Assembly (NCBI GenBank): GCA_021292105.1
Contig: CM037862.1
Coordinates: 6,428,765-6,492,764 of the forward strand
Source: Anadara kagoshimensis
Taxonomy: Eukaryota > Mollusca > Bivalvia > Arcoida > Arcidae
Reading direction: 5' to 3'
Length of the DNA: 64,000 bases
The notes beneath the pieces are model-generated. The model searched no databases, was not told the DNA's origin, and saw only the letters and a list, made by a program, of their open reading frames with translations. Shown here piece after piece: positions 32,710-45,245 of this stretch. A program made the translations under genes and the position numbers. The stretch's first letter is position 1. Every line of letters begins with the position of its first letter.

Positions 32710-33060
32710 CTGCAACATGTTGATTGTTAAACTTACAGACAGATAAGTGTTGTCAGGAATTCAGATATAGAAACGACAAAAGTGCATAAACCAAATCACT
32801 CGATGTGATTTTGTCCAGTTGAAGGATATTATAATCAACAGTTTCCATATGTTTTATAGTGTGGGATTTCGTGTTTTTATTGTGTTTTGTTTAAAACGTT
32901 ATTGGTGGCTCTAGCTTTTGCCTGCCGAAGGTCAGTGGTTTTCTACGATTTTCTTCACCATCCCTTAACTAACCAACCCGCCTCAATAGAATTTAAAATA
33001 TCTTGACTAGGTGTAAAACTCCATTACTCCTCTTAACTCCAACTATTGCCAAGTACATGA

Positions 33061-33285
33061 CATTCATCTGTAGTGCCTCGGTGGCAGAGTGGTCTATAGT
33101 ACCGGCTTATGGATCACGGGGCATGTCACCACCTAGGCACGAATCTCACCTAGCACAGATCCAATTGTGAGCAAATTTGTCAATTCGAAGGTAGTTTTCT
33201 CTGGACACTCCGGTCCCCCCTCCAATCGCTGAATTGACCGCCTATAAGTGAAAGAATCTAGACTAGGGCACAAACTTAACGTATT
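33061..33285 (+). repeat. tRNA-derived SINE (Leu-like head)
   Basis: GCCTCGGTGGCAGAGTGGTC, ACCGGCTTATGGATCACGGG and CACGAATCTCACC resemble a tRNA head. A body with GGTAGTTTTCTCTGG and GAATTGACC follows; similar blocks occur in the copy at 53998-54205. It is not an intact tRNA gene. Confidence 0.65.
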
Positions 33286-33289
33286 CATC

Positions 33290-33655
33290 ATAGAGGCCAC
33301 AGTACAGTGGCCTAATGGATAAGACGTTAGTCTGCAAATCTCTCACCGCTGTGTGCTCAGACCACATTTATATGGGAAAGTAAATTTTCACTGCCATTGG
33401 CCTTTACTGGTTCTCCCGGTTTCAGTATAATGTAACTCTGGGAGTGGTACGATTGTCTGCGGCGTACTGACTCGGTGAGATAGCGACCTTAAAAGTCGCC
33501 CTCAGTGTGCGCTGGTACAAGGCAGACCATAAACACTTGCAATTCACATGCACACACGAACTTGTTCATAGATTAATCCATAGAGATGAATAAAGTATCA
33601 GCGAATAGCTGAAAAATTGCTGATGCGACGTTAAGCAACATTCAACAACAACGTA
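33290..33655 (+). repeat. tRNA-derived SINE, copy 1 of an opposed pair
   Basis: The head has CAGTGGCCTAATGGATAAGA (box A-like). The body has GCGCTGGTACAAGGCAGACC and the 3' end has GATGCGACGTTAAGCAACAT followed by a CAACAA tail. A reverse-orientation copy lies at 62343-62668. Confidence 0.8.
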
Positions 33656-34227
33656 TTTAACTGTAATTACATTATCTATATTTCATCTGTAGGTAGTCTC
33701 CTATCGATCTAATCACAGTTACAAAAGCAAACTTTTGGTAAGAAATTATTTTTCGTGTTTCATAAAAATATAATACAAAAAGATGATATATGACGGCAGT
33801 TACAAACGTCTCTATTGATGCCGACTACAGTTGGGGTAATAAACTGTCTCTTCTTGAAAAAGAATATATACGTAGTTATTTTAAGATCAGAAGTATGACT
33901 CAAATCAAAATAGAAACAGAATTCTTTAATGACATCTAACTGATACAGTCAAAAACATACAAGGAATTTAAAGATATCCAAAAACAATCATACTTATTAA
34001 CCGACACAGCAAACTGATGCTGCAAACCCATAGAAATGACATGTATTTTCATTTCATAATATCATAAATACAATATATATGTACATGTACCTAGAGTTAG
34101 TCTTGCGTTGGTTTTTTTCCAAAGCTTTCTCAACTACGATTTGTTTATTGTGAACTGTGCTAAATTTAATACAAACACTTCGAATTACTGCACATATTCA
34201 CCGATTACACTGTGTGTTTGTTTTTTG

Positions 34228-36057
34228 TCAAATGTTATAAAAATAAACCATATCGTTTTCTTCCACTGTAAACAATGGCGCTACAGATGTGACAGCAATC
34301 TTCGTCTTGTCCTTATTGATGCTAATTGCTGTTGGGAATATGTAATCTGTCAACGTCCATGTTGTTTTCCATTCGTGTCCACAATGTGACAATCGAGCGA
34401 TGTGATGCGCAGATGGTGAGGTTAAGAAAGCGTCATCATCAATTGCTGCAATACCTTCCTGAAAGTGAGACCAATGTCGGGTAGATGTTCTCCAAAGAAC
34501 CTTTCCGTAGCTATCAATACAGTACACCTCGTCTGCTCCGAACCCTGGCATTGCAAAATAAATGTTCCCATTTTTTTGGTCAACTGCAATATATCGTCTG
34601 TTAACCATGTTGATGAATCGCCCGAAATCATGGGGAACAATTCTGTCCTTGCAACGTTTGTGTTTATCAAATACCTTGATGCAAGATAGGTTTGGAAACT
34701 TAAAATCACAATATACTAACAAATCTTCATTATGAACAGCAAGTCCGTAACAGGGCTGTAAAGTGTCAATAGACTGCTTTATGTCGATAAAATGTTCTTT
34801 AGCATCATAGAAGTGGACGCGGTTCTGATCTGGAACGGAAACCGCTAGTTCACCATTTTTCAATTGTACTACGTCAAACGGTTTAGGTGGAACAGGTATG
34901 GAATCTACAAATGTATGCGGCATCAAGCTGAATAGCTTTAGCTTATCGTTATTTCTATCCACCAGAACCAGTCTGTCGTCATGGAGAAATTGTACACCTG
35001 TAAACCAGCAGTGATAACTGTCTGACTGTCTATACCCATCCAGACGATGTTTGAAATTCGGTCCAATCGGTGTTACTATTTCTGAAGCTCTTGTATCACT
35101 TAGCGCCATTGCTTCTGTCCTTGCATTACTTTGAGTCGTTTCTTGTGCCACAGTCTCTGAATCTTTGTTTTTATCCGTCTCCTTCATTTCTGTTTCCTCT
35201 TTAAAATTTCCACTCTTTCCACTGCTGCTAGTACTACTACTACCTTTAAAACTTCCACTACCTGGCTTCCCCATGGATTCCAAAATACTGACAAGCTCAA
35301 ACGAAGAAAAGGGAGACATTGAACTCTGGTTTGGATCGACATTTCCCGCGCAGCCGACAGTGACGTATTTCGCGCCTTCACTCTCCTCCTCCTCTAGAAG
35401 TATGAACTTTGAGATATTAAGAGGCCAGACGACCTCATTCAACTTCTTCGTTAAATTTGTGTTCATATTTCTTATTAAATAATTTTTGTCGGAAATTTTC
35501 GCTAAATTCAAGGTACATCTTTCTAAATTTGTTTTCACGTATTTAGCCTTTTGCATACACTCAACCGTTTTGTCATTCGGCTTATGTTGCACGTCCGTCA
35601 ACTGTTGTAGTGCGCTTTCTGCATCTTCGGTCAGTTTTCCGCTGGTGTCTTGTTCTTCAGTTGATACCCTTACTTCCTCTGCGTGTATTTTTTCAACCTC
35701 GTCAATCATCATCTTTTTCATTCTATCAAAAGCATTTTGGATATTTTCTTTATATTTTGCCAATAATTCCGCACGGTCTTGTTGTATCTGGTACTCCTTT
35801 TCGGTCATTTCGTCTTTTACCGATTTGGCGGTAGAAACAATCTTAAAAAGTTCTACTAATTGGTTACAGACTTCATGTTCTAGTGGCGACGTTTTACAGT
35901 CTTTATGGTGGCCTCCTTCTAAACATTCAGCACAAAGGGCTATGTCGTGAGTTATACAAAATACTGTTTGTACTTGATTGTGTTCTGAGCATACCGGTTC
36001 TGACCCCGATTCTCCCCCAGGATTTTGTTCTGCAGGCATAGATGGAGCTTCAGCCAT
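34228..36057 (-). CDS. TRIM-like protein: B-box, coiled coil, C-terminal beta-propeller; no RING
   Basis: A 609-aa protein in one coding exon. I start at the ATG at 36057 (MAEAPSMPAEQ): the 20 codons before it cross a clear acceptor (TTTTCTGTTTAG) and are probably 5' UTR intron. Residues 23-54 form a B-box2 zinc site (C23, H26, C34, H37/D38, C42, C45, H50/H51, C54). Residues about 60-190 are charged and helical (coiled coil). About 235-330 is a Ser/Thr/Glu/Lys-rich linker. About 345-609 has repeating strands such as FLHDDRLVLVDRNNDKLKLF and LKNGELAVSVPDQNRVHFYD, typical of the NHL-like propeller of mollusc TRIM2/TRIM71-like proteins. These families are greatly expanded in bivalves and are often linked to innate immunity. 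With no RING, ubiquitin ligase activity cannot be assumed. An ATTAAA at 34165-34170 is a possible polyadenylation signal. Confidence 0.85.
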   Translation of the reverse strand: MAEAPSMPAEQNPGGESGSEPVCSEHNQVQTVFCITHDIALCAECLEGGHHKDCKTSPLEHEVCNQLVELFKIVSTAKSVKDEMTEKEYQIQQDRAELLAKYKENIQNAFDRMKKMMIDEVEKIHAEEVRVSTEEQDTSGKLTEDAESALQQLTDVQHKPNDKTVECMQKAKYVKTNLERCTLNLAKISDKNYLIRNMNTNLTKKLNEVVWPLNISKFILLEEEESEGAKYVTVGCAGNVDPNQSSMSPFSSFELVSILESMGKPGSGSFKGSSSTSSSGKSGNFKEETEMKETDKNKDSETVAQETTQSNARTEAMALSDTRASEIVTPIGPNFKHRLDGYRQSDSYHCWFTGVQFLHDDRLVLVDRNNDKLKLFSLMPHTFVDSIPVPPKPFDVVQLKNGELAVSVPDQNRVHFYDAKEHFIDIKQSIDTLQPCYGLAVHNEDLLVYCDFKFPNLSCIKVFDKHKRCKDRIVPHDFGRFINMVNRRYIAVDQKNGNIYFAMPGFGADEVYCIDSYGKVLWRTSTRHWSHFQEGIAAIDDDAFLTSPSAHHIARLSHCGHEWKTTWTLTDYIFPTAISINKDKTKIAVTSVAPLFTVEENDMVYFYNI

Positions 36058-36099
36058 TGTCTTCTCTTCTGTTGTAACTAAACAGAAAATAGAAAACAG

Positions 36100-36180
36100 A
36101 ATATACATCAAAAACAAACATACAAATCCATGACAGAGACATCATACTTATCAACAATACTTTGATGGCGGCCATAAAAC
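36100..36180 (+). repeat. Dispersed repeat family A, copy 7, internally deleted
   Basis: The 5' end of the family (AAAAACAAACATACAAATCC) is joined directly to its 3' part (ACAGAGACATCATACTTATC, then GATGGCGGCCATAAAAC), skipping about 200 bp. It lies in the apparent 5' UTR intron of the TRIM-like gene. Confidence 0.85.
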
Positions 36181-36682
36181 TAATGTACTATTCAAATGTA
36201 CTATGCATCAGAACTACATGTGCCTATACAGACAACCATTCTATTCCAAATTTAAAACAATAAGGTCAGATTAGAAGCATTACCAAATACAGGATTAGGT
36301 ATAAAAGGTGAAATCACTGTTAGTCGAGTTGACACTCCCATATACTCAATACTCAATTTAAAAGCATATTTAACGATTTTGACCAGCCAATGGTAGGAGT
36401 AATATATTTTTTTATTATAAGATGTAACTCAGCATATCACATTCAATGCTGTGTAACTTAACCATACATCTTAATGCATTTTGATTTAAAGGTCATAAAT
36501 GAGGCTCAAACAATTTCTATTAATAAGATATCAAAAACGTGATCTTAGTGGTTTTAACAATATACCGAGTACACAAGTCAACGCCATAGAGAATTTTTGC
36601 AATAATATGGCATGCAGTATTTTAACCGATTTATACAGCAACACGAAACATATAGAAATCAGTGTTCGATTAAAATAGTTAG

Positions 36683-36905
36683 TACAGTATAGAGTAAGAC
36701 CCGTCAACACTTTAACACTAAACCTACAAAAAAGCTGCTAAGGTGTGGATAGTTAATATGCTAACATCTTAACGAGCAATAGACGGATACGAGTTTCCAA
36801 AAAAGATGTTAAGATAAAGGTAACGAGGGGCCAAGACGAGCCTAGTGTCGATTCAGAACTAATTCGTTTGCTTAATGTTTAAACTTTCAACAGGTCTGGA
36901 CTGTA
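36683..36905. repeat. Foldback MITE of the GACCTGTC family
   Basis: Starts TACAGTATAGAGTAAGACCC and ends CTTTCAACAGGTCTGGACTG. It has the same end pattern as 19534-19723. Confidence 0.7.
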
Positions 36906-37360
36906 CTTTATGGGATTGAGTGAATGGGTTTTACGTCCCAGCCAAGGGTGTATCACTTATATCGAGACATCACCAGCTATAGGTGAAATGACACACCTAA
37001 TGAGGTTCACGTGTACAATCTAGGTGTAGACTCATTATTTCTTGTTTCCACTTGTTATGTAGATGTCTTCCGTTATATTTTTTCCAAATATATAACAACA
37101 AATTATGTAAATTACTTGCTCTGTTGTGAACAACTTTTGACAGGTATGTACTGTACTTTATGGGACTGACTGGATGGGTTTTACATCCCAGCCAAGGGTA
37201 TTTAACTTATATCGAGACATCACCAGCTATAGGTAAAATGACAGACATTTGTATTGTACTTAATGAGGTTTACGTATACAATGTCATCATGTAGACTCAT
37301 TACTTCCTTGTTCCCATTGGTTATGTAGATGTCTTTGTCATAATTTTCTCAAATATGTAT
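36885..37360. repeat. Tandem duplication of about 250 bp
   Basis: CTGTACTTTATGGGA, GTTTTACGTCCCAGCCAAGG, ATATCGAGACATCACCAGCT and GTTATGTAGATGTCTT occur in the same order in both halves (second half begins near 37132). Divergence is modest. The central block also occurs in the SINE at 23820-24180. Confidence 0.85.
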
Positions 37361-38329
37361 AAAATAACTTTTATGGAATCAATAAGCATGTTTAAAACAT
37401 GTAATAATTTTAAACATTCTGTATGTTGTGCATTATTTGCTCTGTTGAGAACAAAGTCCTAAGGTTACAAAAATTACATTCATAGATTTACAGCTATTAA
37501 CTCAAATGTTGCCTTTCTGCACTTAACTTAAAATGTATGAAATGTTTGGATTATTTATTTGGCTATATCAAAAGTAAATTAATCTTGGTATAATAAGGGG
37601 CTTATGGCTGTATTTAAGGTTACTGGATTGACCTGGTCGTTATGTCTTTTATTTGAATATTAGATTTGGCTTATAGACTATGTTATTTAAGTAACATAAC
37701 ATGTTCCATTACAACAAGCACCTGTTATGTCCAGTATTTCTATCATCTATCGTTATGTATCAACTTCATATCATGTTACTATATGTCTACAGCCCGTAAT
37801 TTACACAGTGAGTATGTCAGTTTGAATATTCAAACTAAAGGTCAAACAGCCAGGTCAAACTTGACGCACTATATACGGTAACTTGATCCTCACCCCCTAT
37901 CAATTAACCAGGTCATTTGACTCTGGACAGGTCAACTATTTGCTTGTATTTCAGTTGCACCACACTTAGCTGTAATGCACTGTATGATCTTTGTTAACAA
38001 GGTAAAATTGGCTCCGTCATTGGCTAAACTAATGCCTCTACTGGAGACCACAGAACATTTGCAATTTATCGCAACAAAATATCGGACAGAGTTGTGTCAC
38101 AAGATAATTGTTAATCGAGGTCAAGATATCACATGTAACTTTTGACCAATACTTGTCAGCCATTATGGCTATAACGATATTGCAATGTCCATGACACTGT
38201 GTCAGATTTTTAATTTACGTGGCTTACCTTTTTAATAATAAAAAAAGAATGAATTATGTGTAATTGTACACTTTATAGTATATAAGGAAGTCGTTCGTGA
38301 CAAAAAAGGAAATCGAGCCTAGTGTTGTA

Positions 38330-38331
<2 letters not shown>

Positions 38332-38368
<37 letters not shown>
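38332..38368. repeat. (AT)n microsatellite
   Basis: Pure AT dinucleotide run. Confidence 0.95.
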
Positions 38369-38369
<1 letters not shown>

Positions 38370-39084
38370 GCTGTTTTGTGTGAAATCGAGCCATACATGA
38401 ATATTATACCAGCAATACATTATGGTCTATACAAAGCATGCCAATAAATTAATATATATGTAAATTATATATGAAGTCTATCTATTAGCTATGAACTTCC
38501 GATACTTACATAATTTACGTTGTACAAGCGAAAATTAAAGTGGGTCACAATTCGGGTGTAACATTCCTAAAACATCAAGTAACTACCACATCTTGCACAA
38601 TGCACCAGGAAACAACAAAACCTATCCAAAAAATACACAATTCACTTACCCGGCAACTACCCTGTGTAGACTATATATGTGTTGTGTTCCATTTGACCTA
38701 GTAACAATTTTAACATGAATGTATGTGTATAGTAAGCGTTTAACATACTTAAATGTTATTGACCCTTGTTAAATAGTGTTCACAGCAATATCTGGAATTT
38801 TAATTGCGTGGGTGTATGACGTAACGAAATTAAAGGTACATTTTATACTTCAGCGGTCAAGGACTTCGATTTTATCTTCATTTTTCATTTTGTATCCCGC
38901 ACTAAACCCAATGACAGGGGAAAAACTAAAATTGTTGGGAAAAATGATTTTAAATATTTCTGTAAAAATTATATATCAAAACATTTACATTAACGTATAG
39001 GGGAACAAAAGCGGAAATTCCTTCAATCTGTCACCTAAAAGCGGGAATCCCTAAACTAGTATAGGCTAACCATCCTTGTTTGCA

Positions 39085-42050
39085 TCACTTTTTGTTCTAC
39101 CAGGAGAAACGACATCACCCTTTGTTCTAACAAAAGAAACCGCATCACCCTTTGTTCTAACAGAAGAAACGGCATCACCTTTTGTTCAATATAGGGGTAA
39201 CGGCATCACCCTTTGTTCCATATAGGAGTAACGGCATCACCCTTTGTTCTACCAGGAGAAACGGCATCACCTTTTGTTCCATATAGGGGTAACGGCATCA
39301 CCTTTGTTCTACTAGGAGAAACGGCATCACCCTTTGTTCTACCAGGAGAAACGGCATCACCTTTTGTTCCATATAGGGGTAACGGCATCACCCTTTGTTC
39401 CATTTAGTTGTAACGGCATCACCTTTGTTCCAAATAGGGGTAAAGGCATCACCCTTTGTTCCAAATAGGGGTAAAGGCATCACCTTTGTTCTAATAGGAG
39501 AAACGGCATCACCCTTTGTTCTACCAGGAGAAACGGCATCAGCATTTGTTTAAAGTAGAGGTAACGGCATCACCCTTTGTTCCAAAAAATGGGTAACGAC
39601 ATCACCCTTTGTTCCAAATAGGGGTAACGACATCACCCTTTGTTCCAAATAGGGGTAACGGCATCATCCTTTGTTCTACCAGGAGAAACGACATCACCCT
39701 TTGTTCCGTATAGGAGTAACGGCATCGCCCTTTGATCTACAAGGAGAAACGACATCACCATTTGTTCTAACAGAAGAAACGGCATCACCCTTTGTTCCAA
39801 ATAGGGGTAACGGCATCACCTTTGTTTTACTAGGAGAAACGGCATCACCCTTTGTTCTACCAGGAGAAACGGCATCACCCTTTGTTCCATATAGGTGTAA
39901 CGGCATCACCCTTTGTTCTACCAGAAGAAACGGCATCACCATTTATTTTAAGTAGAGGTAACGGCATCACCCTTTGTTCCAAATAGGGGTAACGGCATCA
40001 CCCTTTGTTCCAAATAGGGGTAACGGCATAACCCTTTGTTCCAAATAGGATAAACGACATCACCCTTTGTTTCAAATAGGGATAACGACATCACCCTTTG
40101 TTCCAAATAGGATAAACGACATCACCCTTTGTTCCAAATAGGGGTAACGGCATCACACTTAGTTCCAAATAGGGGAAACTGCATCACCCTTTGTTTTACT
40201 AGACGAAACGACATCACCCTTTGTTCTACTATGAGAAACGGCATCACCCTTTGTTCAAAATAGGGACAGCATCATCACCCTTTGTACAAAATAGGGGTAA
40301 CAGCATCACCCTTTGTTTCAAATAGGGATAACGGCATCACCCTTTGTTCTAAATAGGGGTAACGGCATCACCCTTTGTTATACCAGGAGAAACGGCGTCA
40401 CCCTTTGTTTTAAAAACATGTAGCGGTAACTGCATCACCCTTTGTTTTACTAGAAGAAACGGCATCACCCTTTGTCTTACTAGAAGAAACGACATCACCC
40501 TTTGTTCTACTAGGAGAAACGGCGTCACCCTTTGTTCCAAATAGGGGTAACGACATCACCCTTTGTTCTAAATAGGGGGAACGGCATCACCCTTTGTTCC
40601 AAATAGGGGTAACGGCACCACCCTTTGTTTCAAATAGGGGTAACGGCATCACCCTTTGTTCCAAATAGGATAAACGACATCATCCTTTGTTCCAAATAGG
40701 GGTAACGGCATCACACTTAGTTCCAAATAGGAGTAACTGCATCACCCTTTGTTTTACTAGACGAAATGACATCACCCTTTGTTCTACTAGGAGAAACGGC
40801 ATCACCCTTTGTTCAAAATAGGGACAGCATCATCACCCTTTGTTCAAAATAGGGGTAACAGCATCACCCTTTGTTTCAAATAGGGATAACGGCATCACCC
40901 TTTGTTCTAAATAGGGGTAACGGCATCACCCTTTGTTATACCAGGAGAAACGGCGCCACCCTTTGTTTTAAAAACATGTAGCGGTAACTGCATCACCCTT
41001 TGTTTTACTAGAAGAAACGGCATCACCCTTTGTCTTACTAGAAGAAACGACATCACCCTTTGTTCTACTAGGAGAAACGGCGTCACCCTTTGTTCCAAAT
41101 AGGGGTAACGACATCGCCCTTTGTTCTAAATAGGGTGAACGGCATCACCCTTTGTTCCAAATAGGGGTAACGGCATCACCCTTTGTTTCAAATAGGGGTA
41201 ACGGCATCACCCTTTGTTCCAAATAGGATAAACGACATCATCCTTTGTTCCAAATAGGGGTAACGGCATCACACTTAGTTCCAAATAGGAGTAACTGCAT
41301 CACCCTTTGTTTTACTAGACGAAACGACATCACCCTTTGTTCTACTAGGAGAAACGGCATCACCCTTTGTTCAAAATTGGGATAACGGCATCACCCTTTG
41401 TTCCAAATAGGGGTAACGGCATCACCCTTTGTTATACCAGGAGAAACGGCGTCACCCTTTGTTTTAAATACATGTAGCGGTAACTGCATCACCCTTTGTT
41501 CTACTAAGAGAAACGGCATCACCCTTTGTTTCAAATAGGGGTAATGACATCACCCTTTGTTCCAAATAGGGGTAACGGCATCACCCTTTGTTCTAAATAG
41601 GGGAAACGGCATCACCCTTTTTTCTACCAGGAGAAACGGCATCACCCTTTGTTCCGTATAGGAGTAACAGCATCGCCCTTTGATCTACCAGGAGAAACGA
41701 CATCCCCCTTTGTTCCAAATAGGGGTAACGGCATCACCCTTTGTTCCAAATAGGGGTAACGACATCACCGTTTGTTCTACTAGGAAAAACGGCATCACTC
41801 TTTGTTTTACCAGAAGAAACGACATTACCCGTTGTTCCAAATACGGGTAACGGCATCACCCTTTGTTCTACCAGGAGAAACGACATCAACTTTTGTTCCA
41901 AATAGGGGTAACGGTATCACCCTTTGTTCCAAATAGGGGTAACGGCATGATCTTTTGTTCTACCAGGAGAAACGGCATCACCCATTGTTCCAAATAGGGA
42001 TAAGGCATCACTTTCGTTCTTCTAGGAGAAATGACATCACCCTTTGTTTT
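39085..42050. repeat. 3-kb minisatellite of 30/31-bp units, about 95 copies
   Basis: Two unit types alternate irregularly. Type 1 (31 bp) has TTCCAAATAGGGGTAACGGC and type 2 (30 bp) has TTCTACCAGGAGAAACGGC. Both share ATCACCCTTTGTT. A higher-order block repeats with a period of 558 bp: the rare unit with AAAACATGTAGCGGTAACTG follows the junction GTTATACCAGG at 40377 and again at 40935. A third related junction is at 41431. Open frames on both strands only reflect unit lengths near multiples of three. Confidence 0.95.
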
Positions 42051-44689
42051 ATTAGCCGCTCATTCTAAATAAACGGCACATTAGGGACAGGGATTTATTC
42101 AAGCGAGTTGATCTACCAATGAGAAGGCGGTATATGCTTGGGGATTTAAATAATGCTCCATATATTGACAAAATGCACCACTCTATTGTAGCTCTTGTAT
42201 GAAGGAATTGGAGCTGTTCGCTTAAATAAATTGTAAAAGCTATATCTAGTCACTTCAAGCGCAATTCTTGCTTGTATTAGGACGGTATATATTTTAAAAA
42301 TCATATGAACCATTTAGACGAAATTGAATCTGATATTGACCATTAAGGTCAAGGTGCAGGGTTAAATATTAGTTTTTTTCTGTTCCAATATTGTGTCAGG
42401 GTCACCAAACTGAGCATTTTGGTCCAATATTGTGCCCCCTCCATATCTTTCATGTCCACAGATGGATTTTTATAAAACAATTGTAAACCAGCCTGTGCGA
42501 TTCGTTGCCTACCAAATTAAGGTGCATAAGTAAAGGGTCAAAGTCACTGCATCAATTCTAACAAAAGTAGAGCAACATGTGACGATTTGTTGCATACCAC
42601 ATTTAGGTACATAATATGTAAAAGGCCATGGCTCAATGACAATACCTATGCAGGAGGCATAAGTCAGCTAACCCGACATTTCTATTTTATTTTTGAAACA
42701 ACCCCACTGGCAATAAGCATGGTTACAAGAAAATTGGATATTTACAAACAGTTAAATTATCAGACAAATTGAGCAACGTTTTAATGATTTTATCTGCCAT
42801 GCCTTTACTACTTTGACAAGACTCAATTCATACTGGTGCATTTAGGGTCCATTGTTTATGAGGAAGTCCGAGTGCTAAAACAGTATCTAAACAAAACTAC
42901 AAAGTACCCTACAATTTTGTCTCATGACCTCCAAAGCTGAATATATTTATGACAAGTGTTTACAACAGGATTTGTGTCCTGTTTCTTTTAGCTGTTGTGT
43001 TAGCTCTGGCTATTGCAACATTATACAGCCTGGTGTCACCATTTTCACTACAAATATATACAGATGATGATGTTTTGTAGCACAATCGCTGTATAGGTCA
43101 TCACCAATTGGTGGCAATTCATGTATGTAAAATCAGCATTTTCATATCAGAGAATGATCAAGACAAATAAATAAACAGAGTGGCGTGAAAAGATGATGTT
43201 TTATGTCCCAGATAAGATTCTTTCACTAATATTGAAGTGGTCAGTTCTGAGATGATGGAGGAATCTTGGGTGTCTGAAGAAACCCAACCTTTGGCAAGGG
43301 AACTGCCATACTTTCTCATACTAGTTAGTGACTACCAGGATGGGATATGGACTAAGATGGTGAGAAATGTTGTGAAGTGCAAGTCAACCCTGTAGACTGC
43401 TGAATTTAACTTATGGTATAAAGGGACAACAATACATAAAACATAAGGCCTAACGAGATCCTAAACTTAGCTCATATTACAAAATATTCCATGTTTAATT
43501 CATTAAACTTCTGCATCAGGATAATGAACCATAAACAATACATCAAATTTTAAAATAAATGGACTGTCACCAAGTGTTAGAATTTTGAATGAACATTGAG
43601 TTGACTAAGGGTCTCCTTAAACAAGCATGTTGACAAAACACCAACATAATGAAACTGTAAAGGCAAACAATATTGACCTGTCCGTCTGACCTTTCATTAG
43701 GAACATTCATAAAGAAGGGTCCATCCTATACATAGGTAGTAGTAGGATTTGCAGTTAATAATGTGTACACAAGATAAGTGATTAGTGTTCTCATTATGTA
43801 TACAGGATAAACCTGTATGATTCCTATACAATGTACATAAATGTTGTCGTTCATGATAAATATTAAAAATAAATGTCAAATGGACAGATCAAAGTTGTTT
43901 ACCTATATATGTAGGTGGTGCAGAATTGCCCATTATTGTAAACACTCAAACCTGGAGGACCTACACCATAATGAACAACAAAGGTCACACATATTCTATA
44001 TCTGAATTCTTTATCAGTAAATACAAAACAAGGAACAGTTTAAAAAACAATACTGTAATTTAAATAAAATCTTCAGTTAATTATACATTTATTTAAAGTA
44101 CATGTATAACATTTATACATAATAAACTTGTTCAGGTATTAACATGATCAAAAGCACTTTCAACTGTCTCATAATATCATTTCATCTTCAGAGATTTCAA
44201 AATTTACAGCACTTATAATTTAAACCCCAATCTTATACACCATATCCCAACTTTTCAACAAAGATAATATTTTCAATATAAAACATGGAAGTCTTAAACT
44301 TTAATAAGTATAAGGAGAAACATAGGAACATAGACATGTTCTGTGTAAATTATACATGATGCACTTAATTTGGAAAAAAGAAAATAAAAAAGACGAAGAC
44401 AAGGGTCACTGTTGAAGGAGAAAGAGATACATGCAATAAAAAGCTTCAAATCTGTGAATACAGAACAGATTTAAATTTGTAATTCTATTGAACTATTTAA
44501 AACAATCATGTTTTTTCACTGAATGAAAATGATCAAAAAGCAGTCAAAAGTTATGTGCAGGTTTTCATTTCAAATTCAAAAGACTTTACACAAAAAGTAA
44601 AAGGACAATTAATATAAATACATGTATGAATGTAAGTAAATATGACCTGATATACATGTAATGTAAGACAGATAGCCGATTGTTCTGCT

Positions 44690-44925
44690 TAACTGACGGA
44701 TTGCCGGCCACGCCCACAATGTTCCGACAAGGCCCGGCATGCTTGAATTACACGCAAATAGAATGAAAACTTGGTCTAACTGTTTCGTGTAATGAGGTCA
44801 CCGACACTGGTACTTCATTAGTAGTCGTGATGCTGATTTGGTACCATGATGGCTGCCATTGTCAGAACATAATAGGCATGGCCGGTGATGTGTCAATTAA
44901 TGTGTGGAAGTGGTATGTACACTAA
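44690..44925. repeat. Foldback element related to 690-960
   Basis: The left arm has GCCGGCCACGCCCACAATGT; the right arm has the partial complement CATTGTCAGAACATAATAGG then CATGGCCGGTGATG. The segment GCCCGGCATGCTTGAATTAC is the complement of a block at about 700-720. Confidence 0.65.
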
Positions 44926-44932
44926 TGTGCTA

Positions 44933-45245
44933 AGTCTATCACACACTTATGTGATATAAATATAAAGTCTATCACACACTTATGTGATATAAATATAGTC
45001 TATCACACACTTATATGAGATAAATATAAAGTCTATCACACACTTATGTGATATAAATATAAAGTCTATCACACACTTATGTGATATAAATATAAAGTCT
45101 ATCACACACTTATGTGATATAAATATAAAGTCTATCACACACTTATGTGATATAAATATAAAGTCTATCACACACTTATATGATATAAATATAAAGTCTA
45201 TCACACACTTATGTGATATAAATATAAAGTCTATCACACACTTAT
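44933..45245. repeat. 33-bp minisatellite, about 9.5 copies
   Basis: Units contain GTCTATCACACACTTATGTG followed by ATATAAATATAAA. Most spacings are 33 bp (one is 31). Because 33 is divisible by three, a minus-strand frame stays open; I do not call it a gene. It directly abuts the foldback element. Confidence 0.95.

Larger units (their letters stand above)
36181..39084. other. Intergenic DNA with MITE and SINE copies
   Basis: No gene is supported. It contains a GACCTGTC-family element (36683-36905), a roughly 250-bp tandem duplication (36885-37360) and an AT microsatellite (38332-38368). The promoter of the TRIM-like gene is probably in the first part, but I see no clear motif. Confidence 0.55.

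Noticed and set aside
35486..35950. 154-aa plus-strand frame antisense to the TRIM-like gene
   Set aside because: Shadow of the B-box/coiled-coil coding sequence.
36058..36117. Upstream in-frame start (MFLMYILFSIFCLV) of the TRIM-like gene as a signal peptide
   Set aside because: It lies across a polypyrimidine tract and TTTAG acceptor and touches a repeat copy; TRIM-like proteins are cytosolic. The ATG at 36057 is preferred.
39085..42050. CRISPR-like array of regularly spaced short repeats
   Set aside because: Adjacent units have no unique spacers, the genome is eukaryotic, and the unit variants are diverged copies of the same sequence: a minisatellite.
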